Shown: positions 1 to 8,868 of the stretch, one piece after another
How positions within the stretch are numbered: the stretch's first letter is position 1
How the letters are laid out: each line of letters opens with the position of its first letter
Virus record (IMG/VR): IMGVR_UViG_3300043409_001093
Location: 1 to 36,977 of that record
Strand: one strand, 5' to 3'
DNA from: a virus
Length of the DNA: 36,977 nt
Program-made: the position numbers and the translations under genes
The notes under the pieces: model-generated
The model's input: the letters and a program-made list of their open reading frames with translations, nothing else
Database searches by the model: none
Told to the model about the DNA's origin: nothing

Positions 1-486
1 CTTTCAGCAGCCGAAGTGAACAGATATCGCTCGCTGAATGAATATCAGAGTCTTCTAAATGGCACCACTCCCGTCCCGAGTGCGCAACAATATCAGGCGT
101 ATTCTCAACAAGGTCAAGTCGGTGGAGTTGACTATCTCGGCGCTGCGAATCTGAATCAGCAGCAAGCGCAAGCTCGATACAACGCTGGTGCGGCGAGTGC
201 GAATGCTACTAATGGCGCATTGGCCCAAGCCGCGACAATGGCTGCCCTTTTTGCCTTCGCCCCTTCTGACGAACGACTGAAGAAGAATGTCGAAAAGATC
301 GGCGAAACTGAATCTGGTCGCGATCTTTATCAGTGGGAGTGGAATGATACTGCGAAGAAGAAACTCGGCTTGACTGGTTCAGAATCCGGTGTGATTGCGC
401 AAGAGAACCGCGACATTTCAAAGAAGATGCCGAACGGCTTCCTGGCGGTCGATTATTCAAAGATCAATACGAAAAAGAAGAAATAA
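1..486 (+). CDS. C-terminal part of S74-domain virion protein (5' end outside window)
   Basis: The reading frame is open from the first base (L-S-A-A-E-V-N-R-Y...), so the gene starts upstream and the GTG at 16 is not a real start. Residues ~1-80 are Gln/Asn/Ala-rich helix; the end is a Peptidase_S74 / intramolecular chaperone domain beginning SDERLKKN (89th residue of the visible part) and ending ...GFLAVDYSKINTKKKK. In this family Ser and the Lys five residues later form the self-cleavage dyad, and both are present. The domain helps homotrimeric fibre-like proteins fold and is then cut off. It is a diverged allele or paralogue of the last ~160 residues of the protein at 33103-35997. Confidence 0.85.
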   Translation, partial: LSAAEVNRYRSLNEYQSLLNGTTPVPSAQQYQAYSQQGQVGGVDYLGAANLNQQQAQARYNAGAASANATNGALAQAATMAALFAFAPSDERLKKNVEKIGETESGRDLYQWEWNDTAKKKLGLTGSESGVIAQENRDISKKMPNGFLAVDYSKINTKKKK

Positions 487-514
487 AAAAGCCGGCTAAA
501 AGCCGGCTTTTTTA
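485..514. terminator. Bidirectional rho-independent terminator
   Basis: A-tract, GCCGGC (491-496), loop taaaa, GCCGGC (502-507), then T-tract. It ends the S74 gene on + and the GIY-YIG gene on -. Confidence 0.85.
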
Positions 515-1396
515 TTGTTCGAGAAGTTCTCTCGTCTCTTCGTTGAATGGAATCAGATTGAGCGATTTGTATTCAGACAGATCGAAGGATCGGAACCAGC
601 GGAAAGATTTGTGGGACTTTCGAGTTCCGGAAATACACTCTGAAATCACACCACGGTTGAAACCGTTTTCTTTCATTTGTTTCGCTCCGTCCAAGATGAC
701 AATTTGATTCTCATTCACTCCGATCGAATATCCTCTGAATACATTCGACTTGCTTCCAGTCTTACCAAATTCCGAAGAATTTGCTCCAGCCCGACCACGA
801 ATTTCCTGATCGCTCAATTCAGCTTCTTGAAGATCGTATTCTGCAATCAGATCCACAATTTCGTCGATATCCTCAAGTTGAACCACATCAAATCGAATCT
901 TCACTCCATTTTTGTGAATTCGTTTTGAAGTGAGATATTCGCGCTCTCCATTTTTGACTCTTGAGCAATCACCTGTATGAAAACCGTGTTTTTCCAGCTC
1001 AATTCCACCAGTCGAAATCCAATACAGATTCTCTTCCAAATTGAAAAAGAACCAATGTCCGGAAAAATTTGGATGCTGTTCCCCTGGCATAGATGGCCCG
1101 CCTTCGCCACCCGGACAAATATTCGTCAGATCCGGAAGCGCAGCGATCAGATTTTCTTCAATCCAATCTGCCATAGCCTTCGACTTCTTTTTGTAAATGA
1201 CTTCAATGTCGTATCCATTTTTCTCAACGACATTCCACCAATACCGATTTCTGCTCTTCTTGTCTTTCGGTCGATATGGCGTTCCCATTCCCACGTAAAA
1301 AATAGAATTATCTGTTCCTCTTCGATGAAGATAAACAACTTTATTTCCGCTTGAAAACCGTCGAAAAACAGCACCACTCGTCGAATATTTGATCAT
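512..1396 (-). CDS. Free-standing GIY-YIG homing endonuclease, allele 1
   Basis: 294 residues. The GIY-YIG core is VYLHR (21-25), FYVGMG (33-38), Arg in the RNRYWW stretch (~49-54) and the catalytic-type Glu in DWIEENLIA (~78-85). It is followed by a NUMOD-like G-P-S-M-P-G-E segment (~100-112) and two IENR1/NUMOD1-like DNA-binding repeats (~123-170 and ~228-275). Such enzymes cut an allele lacking them and spread by repair. It is convergent with the S74 gene across a shared terminator. The ATG at 1396 is preceded on the minus strand by AAAAGGAG. Compared with the copy at 36026-36880 it has a ~10-residue insertion around residues 205-218. Confidence 0.82.
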   Translation of the reverse strand: MIKYSTSGAVFRRFSSGNKVVYLHRRGTDNSIFYVGMGTPYRPKDKKSRNRYWWNVVEKNGYDIEVIYKKKSKAMADWIEENLIAALPDLTNICPGGEGGPSMPGEQHPNFSGHWFFFNLEENLYWISTGGIELEKHGFHTGDCSRVKNGEREYLTSKRIHKNGVKIRFDVVQLEDIDEIVDLIAEYDLQEAELSDQEIRGRAGANSSEFGKTGSKSNVFRGYSIGVNENQIVILDGAKQMKENGFNRGVISECISGTRKSHKSFRWFRSFDLSEYKSLNLIPFNEETRELLEQ

Positions 1397-1422
1397 ACGT
1401 TCTCCTTTTACATAGAACCCAC

Positions 1423-1451
1423 ATTTTACCGTGAGCCGGTGATTTCGTCCA
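1423..1451 (-). promoter_or_regulatory. Sigma70-like promoter for GIY-YIG gene
   Basis: Minus strand: TGGACG (-35, 1446-1451), 17-base spacer, TAAAAT (-10, 1423-1428), about 27 bases before the ATG. Conserved in the second copy at 36907-36935. Confidence 0.5.
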
Positions 1452-1493
1452 GCCTTGCCGGTTCCGCTGTAAATACATTTTTACAAAGGATCG
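1439..1493 (+). repeat. 55-bp exact match to the 3' end of the window
   Basis: Identical to 36923-36977, with a mismatch immediately upstream (1438 G versus 36922 T). It contains the TAAATAC hairpin element. The length and terminal position suggest an assembly-graph overlap closing a circle. Confidence 0.85.
1468..1490 (+). promoter_or_regulatory. TAAATAC hairpin element plus RBS
   Basis: TGTAAA (1468-1473), loop tacatt, TTTACA (1480-1485): perfect 6-bp arms followed directly by the ribosome-binding site AAAGGA and the ATG at 1497. Member of a family placed before late gene blocks. Confidence 0.7.
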
Positions 1494-1496
1494 AAT

Positions 1497-1763
1497 ATGG
1501 AAAATGCTCAACTTGGCGGACCAATGCCCGTTCCACAAACTGGTGGTTTCGGCAATAAGAAACTCACCGACGATGAAAAGCGAATGATTTCCGGGATGCT
1601 TCTAAACCAACAAGGCGGTTCTCCGCAAGCATCGGCGATCAATGCCGCGACTGGCATTCTGGGCGCATACCTTATGAACCGAAAGCCAAACTCACCTCAA
1701 ACTGCTGCGGTTTCCCCGGCTCTGGCTCTGCTCGGTAATGGTGGCAATTCTGATATGGCGTAA
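1497..1763 (+). CDS. Small hypothetical protein, first gene of the ejection-protein block
   Basis: 88 residues, Gly/Asn/Gln-rich N-terminus, then a helical alanine-rich part (INAATGILGAYLM) and a low-complexity end. Not recognised. AAAGGA lies 6 bases before the ATG, downstream of the hairpin element. It is 2 bases from the next gene, so surely cotranscribed with the two internal-virion genes. By position it could be a small internal virion protein like T7 gp14, but no sequence similarity is claimed. Confidence 0.7.
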   Translation: MENAQLGGPMPVPQTGGFGNKKLTDDEKRMISGMLLNQQGGSPQASAINAATGILGAYLMNRKPNSPQTAAVSPALALLGNGGNSDMA

Positions 1764-1765
1764 TC

Positions 1766-3280
1766 ATGGACTTCGAAAACATTTTCAATAAATTCAATCC
1801 TCAACAGTATTCGGCGGATGATTTCGACTATACAAACGCTGTTGAGGAAAACAAGCGTAAGCAACAACTCGCAAACGGTTTGATGAATTTCAATCCGGGT
1901 GGTCAGCAGCAAATGGTTTCTGGATATCTCGTCGGAGGTTTACGAAATCCCCTGCAAACTGTGATCGCGGCGCTTTCCGGTGTAGCTGGGGCGAAGCTTC
2001 AAGCGAATTCTGATCTTGAGCGAAAGAACATGAACGAATTAGGTCGTCAGGTTTATCGTGATGGAATTCAACTGGTGAAGAATAACGGCCAGGAAGATGA
2101 ACGTCGTTTGGCTGCTATTCAGCAAGATCCCGATCGTTTTGTTGGCCAGGATCTTTCGCAATACGGAATCAACGATACAACAGATGCCGATCGCGTCAAA
2201 CGTGGTGCTGGAGCCCAGGTTGAGGCAATCCGTTTGGCTCGTGCTGAAGGAATCGAAAAGCTGCGTCGTTCAGGTCCGGATGGTCAGTCGTTCGCAAAAC
2301 TGTTCGATCAGCAAGATGTGAAATCGGCATTTCCGCAAGAACGCCCAGGACTGCAGGTTCTGCAACAAGGAGCTGTCGCTGTTGATTCTCAAGGTCGTGT
2401 TGTTGCTAGAAACGATCCAAGGCAATCTGACATCAAGGTGATTGGCCAAACTCAAAATCCGACCACTGGAATGTGGGATGTCATGCTCTCAAATGGTGAA
2501 ACTCGTCAATCCCCGAATCCTGTTCGGATCGGCGATGTTGCGCCAGAAGCTCCGATCGTGCTTTCGCCCGGACAGGTCGTCGTTCGGCCTCAAGATGCGC
2601 GAACCGGCTATCAGGCACCACAAGCGCCCGAAGCGCCGAAGCCTTTCAGCCTGGGTCGTGATGAAGTTCGTTTTGATACTAATGGTCGTGAAATCGCTCG
2701 TGGTCCAGCATCTGGACCCAAGGGCGATAAGGGCGACAAGGATCGACAAATGAACTTGGTCGCTTTTCAATCTGCTCAACGTGGATTGGCGGAACTCCGT
2801 GATCTGTTGAAACGATATAAGGCGGAAGGAACATACGAAAAGGCGACTTCGGCGATTGGTTTGGCGGCTGACAAGATTTCATTCGGTATTCTTGGTGGTG
2901 GAAATGCTGCCGCCGCGAAGGAACTTGAAAAGCCAGGTTTGATTGCTATGGAGTTCATTCGCAATATCATGAAGGCGAACGGTCTGTCTCCGACACAACT
3001 GTCAAACACTCAAGGCGAACAGGCGAATCTTGCGGCTCGGTTCTTTTCGATCGATCCAGCGCAACAGTCTGCGGCTCAAGTCGAACGCGCGATGAACGAT
3101 GGTTTGGCGGCTCTCGAACGCGAAGCGCAGGATCTGGCCAATCGAGTAAAGGCTGGTGAATTTGATTCTCGCGGTTCCGGAACTCCTGGTCAACGTCCTG
3201 AAGGTGCTCTTGGTTCTGGAACATTTGGTGCTCTGCCGCCTTCTGGAATCGCTCCGTCATGGATGAAAGATAGAAAGTGA
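1766..3280 (+). CDS. Putative internal virion / ejection protein
   Basis: 504 residues, mostly helical and Gln-rich. A hydrophobic Ala/Gly segment (LQTVIAALSGVAGA, ~61-74) could touch membrane. Around residues 315-325 is a short collagen-like GPKGDKGDKD stretch. The C-terminal third is helical and ends Pro/Gly-rich. No catalytic motif seen. It sits directly before the transglycosylase-bearing protein (3-base gap), as core proteins do in T7-like podoviruses; the role is inferred from this position and composition. Confidence 0.65.
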   Translation: MDFENIFNKFNPQQYSADDFDYTNAVEENKRKQQLANGLMNFNPGGQQQMVSGYLVGGLRNPLQTVIAALSGVAGAKLQANSDLERKNMNELGRQVYRDGIQLVKNNGQEDERRLAAIQQDPDRFVGQDLSQYGINDTTDADRVKRGAGAQVEAIRLARAEGIEKLRRSGPDGQSFAKLFDQQDVKSAFPQERPGLQVLQQGAVAVDSQGRVVARNDPRQSDIKVIGQTQNPTTGMWDVMLSNGETRQSPNPVRIGDVAPEAPIVLSPGQVVVRPQDARTGYQAPQAPEAPKPFSLGRDEVRFDTNGREIARGPASGPKGDKGDKDRQMNLVAFQSAQRGLAELRDLLKRYKAEGTYEKATSAIGLAADKISFGILGGGNAAAAKELEKPGLIAMEFIRNIMKANGLSPTQLSNTQGEQANLAARFFSIDPAQQSAAQVERAMNDGLAALEREAQDLANRVKAGEFDSRGSGTPGQRPEGALGSGTFGALPPSGIAPSWMKDRK

Positions 3281-3283
3281 TTT

Positions 3284-6200
3284 ATGCTGAATGATGAAAA
3301 TTTTCTAAATCAGATCCTCGACGATATTGTGTATGGTGAGCGAAGCGGCGATAAAGCCGTTTCGCCGAAGGGTGCGGTTGGTCGGTATCAATTGATGCCT
3401 GAAATTTCTCGTGCTTTTGGTGTTCAAGATCCGACTGATCCAGTTCAAGCGCGTGAAGGTGCGAAAAAGCTGGTCCAAGAGATTGGTGGTCGTGCTTTGA
3501 AAGCCAAACCTGACATCGATCCTGAAACTTTACGTCGAACCATTTTCGCCGGGTATAACGGTGGTATTGCCGCAGAGAGAGCAATTCTCGCAGGCGCTCA
3601 ACCTCCTGCCGATGAAACGCGGAATTACCTTCAGCGTATTTCAACTCGTGGCCAATCTCAACCTCTTATTTCATCCGACCTTACTGCGAAGTATCAAGAT
3701 CAAATTCAGTGGGCTCGTTCACAAGGATTCTCCGATCAGCAAATCCTGAACAATATTCGGGCCGATGAGCGTGAGAAGAATCAGCGTGAAGCCGCCATTG
3801 CGAATACTGTTGTGAATCGGCAACGATTGTTGAAAGAAGCACTGCCATCACTGAAAGTTGAGATTGCGAAGAATGGCGACGTGTCGAAGGCTCTCGATCA
3901 GATTGCTGCTCTGGATGGCGGGAAAGCGAAATTCAAGGAAGATATTGAATTTTTCCGTCAGCAAGGAATTCCAGACAATCAAATCCTGCTGGAACTGGCG
4001 CCTCAATTAGAAGTGCCACTGAATGCGAATGTTCGTCGATCTAAAAAATCTTTCGTAGACAACACTCTGGATGGCATCAAATCAGGCATTGAATCGGCTG
4101 GTTTGGGATTAGCCCAAGTTGTTGCTCCAGTTGCTGGTGCTATTCAGAATCGAATTGACGGGACGAATATCGATTACGGTCAAGGTCTGCGAAGGGTGGA
4201 AGCTCAACGTCGTCAAGATCCAGATCAAATCGCTCTCGGTGAAACAGTCGGCGGAACGATTGGCTCCATGCTGCCCGAAGTCGCTGTTGGTGCTGCTACC
4301 GCTCCAATCGGCGGCGGTCTGGCTCTTGGTGGTCGTCTGTTGGCGCAAGCTGGCGTGAATGCTCTGACAAACTCTGCTTTGAGTCCTTCCACTTCTACGG
4401 CGGAAACTCTTGCGAATGCTGGGATTGGTGCGGCTTTCGGTGCCGGTGGTGAACTGATCGCCCCTGCTGCGAAGAAGATCGCTCAATCGCGTGCCGGACA
4501 ATCAGTAGGCCAAGTCGCTGATATGATTGCCGATTCTAAAATTGTTCGCGGGTTTTCAAATCTCAAAGACAATGTTTTCGGCAAAACAGACACTCTGATT
4601 GCTCGATCTGATCACGAAGCTGCCCAAATCATCACTCGTCAAATTGGTGAAGAACTCGGGGTTGATACAACGCCATTCACCCAAAACGGCGTGTTTCAGC
4701 ATGGCGACGACACCGTGCCGGGCATGACTCAATTTTATGATCAAGTCAAAACAAAGGCCGGCGAGAATTACAACAGCATTCTGCGCGATCGAACCGCCAC
4801 TGTCGATGATAAGGCAATCAAGCAGATTGATACATTGATTTCAGATCCAAGTGTTGACCGCGAAATTGGGAATGAAATTGAGAATCTGTTCAAGATTGAA
4901 AAAGAAGTTCCAGATACAATTGACGTGAATGGTGTTCCAGTCCAGAAGCAGAAAGGAATCTCTCTGCGTCGTGCCGCGAATCCTGAACGTGAATTGAACA
5001 TCCTCGATCGCGAGATTCAACAGTTCAAAGATACGATTGACGGCAAGTTCTCGGGGACGAATTACAATCAATTCATTTCTGCTCAACGTCGTTTGGATTC
5101 GATTGATCGTGTTCGCAAGATGGTTCTCGGTTCTGATGCTCTGCTCGTCAAGACAACCAAAACCGCTGTTCCGAACTCAAAAAATGTGGTGAATGCCGAT
5201 GCGACGAAGTTGTCATCGATCATCGCCAAAAAGAACCGTCAGTTGGAAGCGATTGTTCCAAAGGAAGGTGGCGAACTGACTGCGGCTCAAAAGAAACTGA
5301 AAGAATCCCTCGAAGCTGATTTGAAGGATCTTGAAACTGTTTTCAAACTGAATTCCGCGAAAAAGATTGATGATCTGGATCGTCTGAAGAAGTTTGAAGA
5401 AGAAGATTTACAAGTATTCATCAAACAGAAGATCGCCCAGGCGAAGAATGAACTGGAACGAAAGCTCATCCAGCGCGATAAGGTCGCAGCGAAGAAATTC
5501 CAGTCAGAACAAGTCGGGTTGGTCGGTCAAACGAAGAAGGTGAAAGAGAATCGCAAACAGATCAAGATGACGGATCTGAATGACGTTCTGAACAATGTTG
5601 AAGATCGAATCTTTTCCGCTACTCAAGGCCAGTCGATCGATTACGCCCGTTTGAGCAAGCTGCAAGACATTCGGAATCGGATGCGTGAAATCCTTGATTC
5701 AAATCTCGGAGATACCGACAAGGCCAAATTTAGAGATGCCGATGAATATTACGGAAAATTCAAGGTATTCGAGAAGTTGATGTCCAAAACGAACAAGGAT
5801 CCGCTTGCGATTGCTGATCCTGCGAAATGGAATTCCGTCATCAATAGTGCTCAATATCGTGGCCGTGCTCTGAAAGACGAAGCTCCGCTTCAGAATGTTC
5901 AGGATGCTCTGGCCAAACGTGATCGTCGAATCACTCTGGCGAAACAGCTTTCCGGACAAACGCAGGAGGTGTCCGCTCTGCGGGATGCTGCGCTGATTGG
6001 CGGTCTCGGTGGCGGTTCGACTGGCTTTATTTTTGCTCGTGGTGCTCGTGCTCTGGATCGCGTTCCTCTGAATAAGGCGGTTCAGTCGATGCCCGAACTC
6101 GATGAACTTGTCGCACAGAAGGCGAAACGTTCTGTTTCTGGAGTTGTGGCGCGAGGATCGAAAACTGTATCGAATCAGGCTGCGGATGAAATCGAAAAGA

Positions 6201-6397
6201 AATTGATCGAAGAGGAAAAGAGAAAGATTCGAGAACGCGCGAAAGCTTTCATCAAGAACAACAATGTTTACGGTGAAAGACGTTCAGGCCCTCGTGGAAT
6301 TCAATTGAAGAAAGAACAAGCAAAACAGTTCATTCGAGATGAAAATCTGGATGGACAAGCACTAGCGACAATCTTGCGAGAGTATTTCACAGACTAA
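3284..6397 (+). CDS. Internal virion protein with N-terminal lytic transglycosylase (T7 gp16-like)
   Basis: 1037 residues. The N-terminal ~115 residues form an SLT-type lytic transglycosylase: Glu19 in GERSGD as candidate catalytic acid, SPKGAVGRYQLMP (27-39) and AGYNGG (89-94). Ala/Gly-rich hydrophobic segments follow around residues 265-285, 320-360 and 375-395, which may insert in the host membrane. Then come long charged coiled coils (~530-860) and a basic C-terminus. Such proteins are ejected with the DNA, locally cut peptidoglycan and help form a conduit to the cytoplasm. The ATG at 3284 has only a weak upstream purine run, fitting coupled translation. A terminator follows. Confidence 0.85.
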   Translation: MLNDENFLNQILDDIVYGERSGDKAVSPKGAVGRYQLMPEISRAFGVQDPTDPVQAREGAKKLVQEIGGRALKAKPDIDPETLRRTIFAGYNGGIAAERAILAGAQPPADETRNYLQRISTRGQSQPLISSDLTAKYQDQIQWARSQGFSDQQILNNIRADEREKNQREAAIANTVVNRQRLLKEALPSLKVEIAKNGDVSKALDQIAALDGGKAKFKEDIEFFRQQGIPDNQILLELAPQLEVPLNANVRRSKKSFVDNTLDGIKSGIESAGLGLAQVVAPVAGAIQNRIDGTNIDYGQGLRRVEAQRRQDPDQIALGETVGGTIGSMLPEVAVGAATAPIGGGLALGGRLLAQAGVNALTNSALSPSTSTAETLANAGIGAAFGAGGELIAPAAKKIAQSRAGQSVGQVADMIADSKIVRGFSNLKDNVFGKTDTLIARSDHEAAQIITRQIGEELGVDTTPFTQNGVFQHGDDTVPGMTQFYDQVKTKAGENYNSILRDRTATVDDKAIKQIDTLISDPSVDREIGNEIENLFKIEKEVPDTIDVNGVPVQKQKGISLRRAANPERELNILDREIQQFKDTIDGKFSGTNYNQFISAQRRLDSIDRVRKMVLGSDALLVKTTKTAVPNSKNVVNADATKLSSIIAKKNRQLEAIVPKEGGELTAAQKKLKESLEADLKDLETVFKLNSAKKIDDLDRLKKFEEEDLQVFIKQKIAQAKNELERKLIQRDKVAAKKFQSEQVGLVGQTKKVKENRKQIKMTDLNDVLNNVEDRIFSATQGQSIDYARLSKLQDIRNRMREILDSNLGDTDKAKFRDADEYYGKFKVFEKLMSKTNKDPLAIADPAKWNSVINSAQYRGRALKDEAPLQNVQDALAKRDRRITLAKQLSGQTQEVSALRDAALIGGLGGGSTGFIFARGARALDRVPLNKAVQSMPELDELVAQKAKRSVSGVVARGSKTVSNQAADEIEKKLIEEEKRKIRERAKAFIKNNNVYGERRSGPRGIQLKKEQAKQFIRDENLDGQALATILREYFTD

Positions 6398-6401
6398 AAC
6401 G

Positions 6402-6426
6402 AAACCCGGCGAATGCCGGGTTTTTC
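6402..6426 (+). terminator. Rho-independent terminator
   Basis: CCCGGC (6405-6410), loop gaat, GCCGGG (6415-6420), then TTTTT, ending the ejection-protein block. Confidence 0.85.
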
Positions 6427-6448
6427 TTTTCTGGCATCATGAAAATTC

Positions 6449-6474
6449 TTGTAAATACACATTTACAAAGGATT
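6449..6474 (+). promoter_or_regulatory. TAAATAC hairpin element plus RBS (tail fibre)
   Basis: TTGTAAA (6449-6455), loop tacaca, TTTACAA (6462-6468): 7-bp perfect arms, then AAAGGA before the ATG at 6478. It shows the tail fibre is a separate unit and that the upstream ATG at 6439 is not the start, since it would place this element inside the gene. Confidence 0.7.
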
Positions 6475-6477
6475 TTT

Positions 6478-8868
6478 ATGGCACGAAACGGCTCTGGTGT
6501 TTACGAACTGCCGAATGAACCGGTAGTCCCGGGAACCGTCATTAGTTCAACACATTACAATTCATCATTGACTGATATCGCTAACGGTCTGACTGATTCG
6601 CTTCCTCGAAGCGGAGAAGCGCCGATGGAATCAACCCTGCGAATCGTTGACGGTGGACCGAACAATCCCGGCATTCAATTCAATTCAGAAGCGACTGGTT
6701 TATTTCGTCCAAGTTCTGGCATTCTTGGATTCTCTGTTGCTGGTTCTGAACGGATGCGGATCGTTGATGGTCGATTGATTCTGGCTTCCACAATTGACGA
6801 CGGCGCTTCTTCTCTTCAAGTTGTCGGCAATACCAAACTTCAAGGCGATCTGAACATCTTCGGTGGAATGAATCTTCTGAATGGTGCGACCATTTCAGGA
6901 ACAACTCAACTTCAAACTCTCGGTTTCATTGGCGGCACTGGTTCCACTCTTGATTTGAGTGGCGGGGCGACCGTCGGCGGATTACTGGCTGCTTCCGGTC
7001 TTGGTGTATCTGGTGATGCTGCGGTTTTAGGCGAACTTGCTGTTGGCGGCAACATTCTTGCTGCCGGTGTTGATGCCGGCCCTTCACAATTTGACAGTAT
7101 TACAACTCCAACAATTCAAGTTGATGGTGCTTCAAATCTTTCAACTCTTTCCGTATCTGGAACTTCAACATTCACCGGAACTGCTGGTTTTCAAACTGTC
7201 AATTCTGTTGCGGTCAATTCCACAACAGTCAATTCTGAAAACATTTCGGCAACTGCTTTCGTAAATGGTGCGGTCGGTCAATTCACGACTTCTGTTTCTG
7301 CGCCTCTTGTCCAAACTTCCGCCACCACCGGCACAAGTTCGATGAAAGTTGGCGTTGGTCGAACTGGCGATGGTGGTTCGACTGTTGAATTCCTGACTGT
7401 GAATGGCGGCACCACATACAACTTCCGGGTGAATCGTTCATCTGGCGTAAATGGCAACATCAACTTCGAGCAAACTGGAACCGGTAGATTCAATTTCTCA
7501 CTGGATACCGGAACTGAATTCAGATATTCGACAGGTTCGACTGGTGGCATCACGCAGCGAATGATTGCGGCTCTGGCCACTCCCAACAATGGAGTTTATT
7601 CCCAATCAATTTCTTCTGTGGGGAATCTGAACTTATCGATTTCCAATGCTGCGATCACTGCAACAAACAACTGGTTGAGCACTGCGAGAAATGCAACCGG
7701 TGGCATTTCGTCGATCACGTTCCGAACTGGTGGTGATGTCGATTCGTCAAACAGTGTCGCAACGGCTCTAACCATATCAGAAACTGCTGTAGTTCCAAGT
7801 TTACAGATTCAAGCGATTTCAGGCACCGCAACAGCGCCGGGATACTCGTTTGCTGGTGATTCAAACACTGGCATTCTGCGTTCATCTGCTGACAATCTGG
7901 ATTTTGCAACTGGCGGTTCGATCCGACTGAATATCGATTCATCCGGTCGTCTGAATGGCACTGCTACTGCTGCGGATGTAGTTTCTCTGAAAACAACTTC
8001 CAACAGCGCGGTTTTCAACGTTGATGCGACTACCGCCACAGCAAATCAGAACAATTTCTCATTCAATCTGACATCTGCTGGCACAGTGCAAATGCTGCTT
8101 CGGAATGATGCGAAAACTGTGGCCACTACGCCAATCAGCATCACGAGAAATGCAACGACTGGTGCGGCTGCTTTCGCCGTGCGACTTGGCGGAGATACGA
8201 ATTCTGCGGGTTCCGATTTCGAAATCTTCCGAGCGAATTACATCGACGGAACTGCACAAGGCCGTTTGATTGTTGGCCATACCGCCTGCGATTTGTATTT
8301 CTCGAACTCTGACACAACGATCACGCCGAATCTTTCCATTCATGCGGTAAAAACTGGCGCAACTGGCCCGGCCGCTTCTCTCGGTTCAGATGGTTCGCAG
8401 AATGGCATTCTGTCGTTCAGTAGAACGAACACTGCCAATAAGAGAATCATCGGTTCGACTGTGGAAGGGATATCAGTCTCGAACACAGCAGGCGCAGAAC
8501 GTGGACGTTTGGATTTCCGAACCAAAGCTGCTGCTGATTCAACGACTGTCAGCAGAGCGACGATCGATGAAGTTTCATTCACTTCAGCCGTTCCAGTCAT
8601 TGCGCCAAAATCAATCAATGCTGCACTGACCCTGAACAACGTGTTTTCAACTTCCGCAGGTTTCACAATCAATACCGGTTTGACGGTTGGCGAATACACC
8701 GTTTACAACAATTCAGCCGCTGCTATCACGATTACACAGGGCGCAGGTTTGACCTTGCGTCAAAGTGGAACCGCGAACACTGGAAATCGAACTCTGAACC
8801 AACGTGGTGTTGCTCGAATTCTGGTGATTTCTTCCACCGAATACATTATTGAAGGAGCAATTTCATGA
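6478..8868 (+). CDS. Tail fibre protein
   Basis: 796 residues from the ATG at 6478. The N-terminus (MARNGSGVYELPNEPVVPGT... then SSTHYNSSLTDIANGLTDSL) is the module that opens many phage tail-fibre proteins and usually anchors them to the virion. The rest is Ser/Thr/Gly-rich beta structure with recurring units of the form PGYSFAGDSNTGILRSS and SGRLNGTATA, as in fibres built of repeated beta modules. The C-terminus (~735-796) is a small beta domain. There is no S74 chaperone here. It should bind the host surface. The stop overlaps the next start (ATGA). Confidence 0.85.
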   Translation: MARNGSGVYELPNEPVVPGTVISSTHYNSSLTDIANGLTDSLPRSGEAPMESTLRIVDGGPNNPGIQFNSEATGLFRPSSGILGFSVAGSERMRIVDGRLILASTIDDGASSLQVVGNTKLQGDLNIFGGMNLLNGATISGTTQLQTLGFIGGTGSTLDLSGGATVGGLLAASGLGVSGDAAVLGELAVGGNILAAGVDAGPSQFDSITTPTIQVDGASNLSTLSVSGTSTFTGTAGFQTVNSVAVNSTTVNSENISATAFVNGAVGQFTTSVSAPLVQTSATTGTSSMKVGVGRTGDGGSTVEFLTVNGGTTYNFRVNRSSGVNGNINFEQTGTGRFNFSLDTGTEFRYSTGSTGGITQRMIAALATPNNGVYSQSISSVGNLNLSISNAAITATNNWLSTARNATGGISSITFRTGGDVDSSNSVATALTISETAVVPSLQIQAISGTATAPGYSFAGDSNTGILRSSADNLDFATGGSIRLNIDSSGRLNGTATAADVVSLKTTSNSAVFNVDATTATANQNNFSFNLTSAGTVQMLLRNDAKTVATTPISITRNATTGAAAFAVRLGGDTNSAGSDFEIFRANYIDGTAQGRLIVGHTACDLYFSNSDTTITPNLSIHAVKTGATGPAASLGSDGSQNGILSFSRTNTANKRIIGSTVEGISVSNTAGAERGRLDFRTKAAADSTTVSRATIDEVSFTSAVPVIAPKSINAALTLNNVFSTSAGFTINTGLTVGEYTVYNNSAAAITITQGAGLTLRQSGTANTGNRTLNQRGVARILVISSTEYIIEGAIS

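Noticed and set aside
209-460. Minus-strand open frame opposite the S74 domain (also 35720-35971)
   Set aside because: Shadow of the conserved S74 coding sequence; present in both alleles only because the plus strand is conserved. No RBS.
2700-2735. Collagen-like GPKGDKGDKD as evidence of a fibre
   Set aside because: Only about three G-x-y units; too short to infer a collagen-type fibre.
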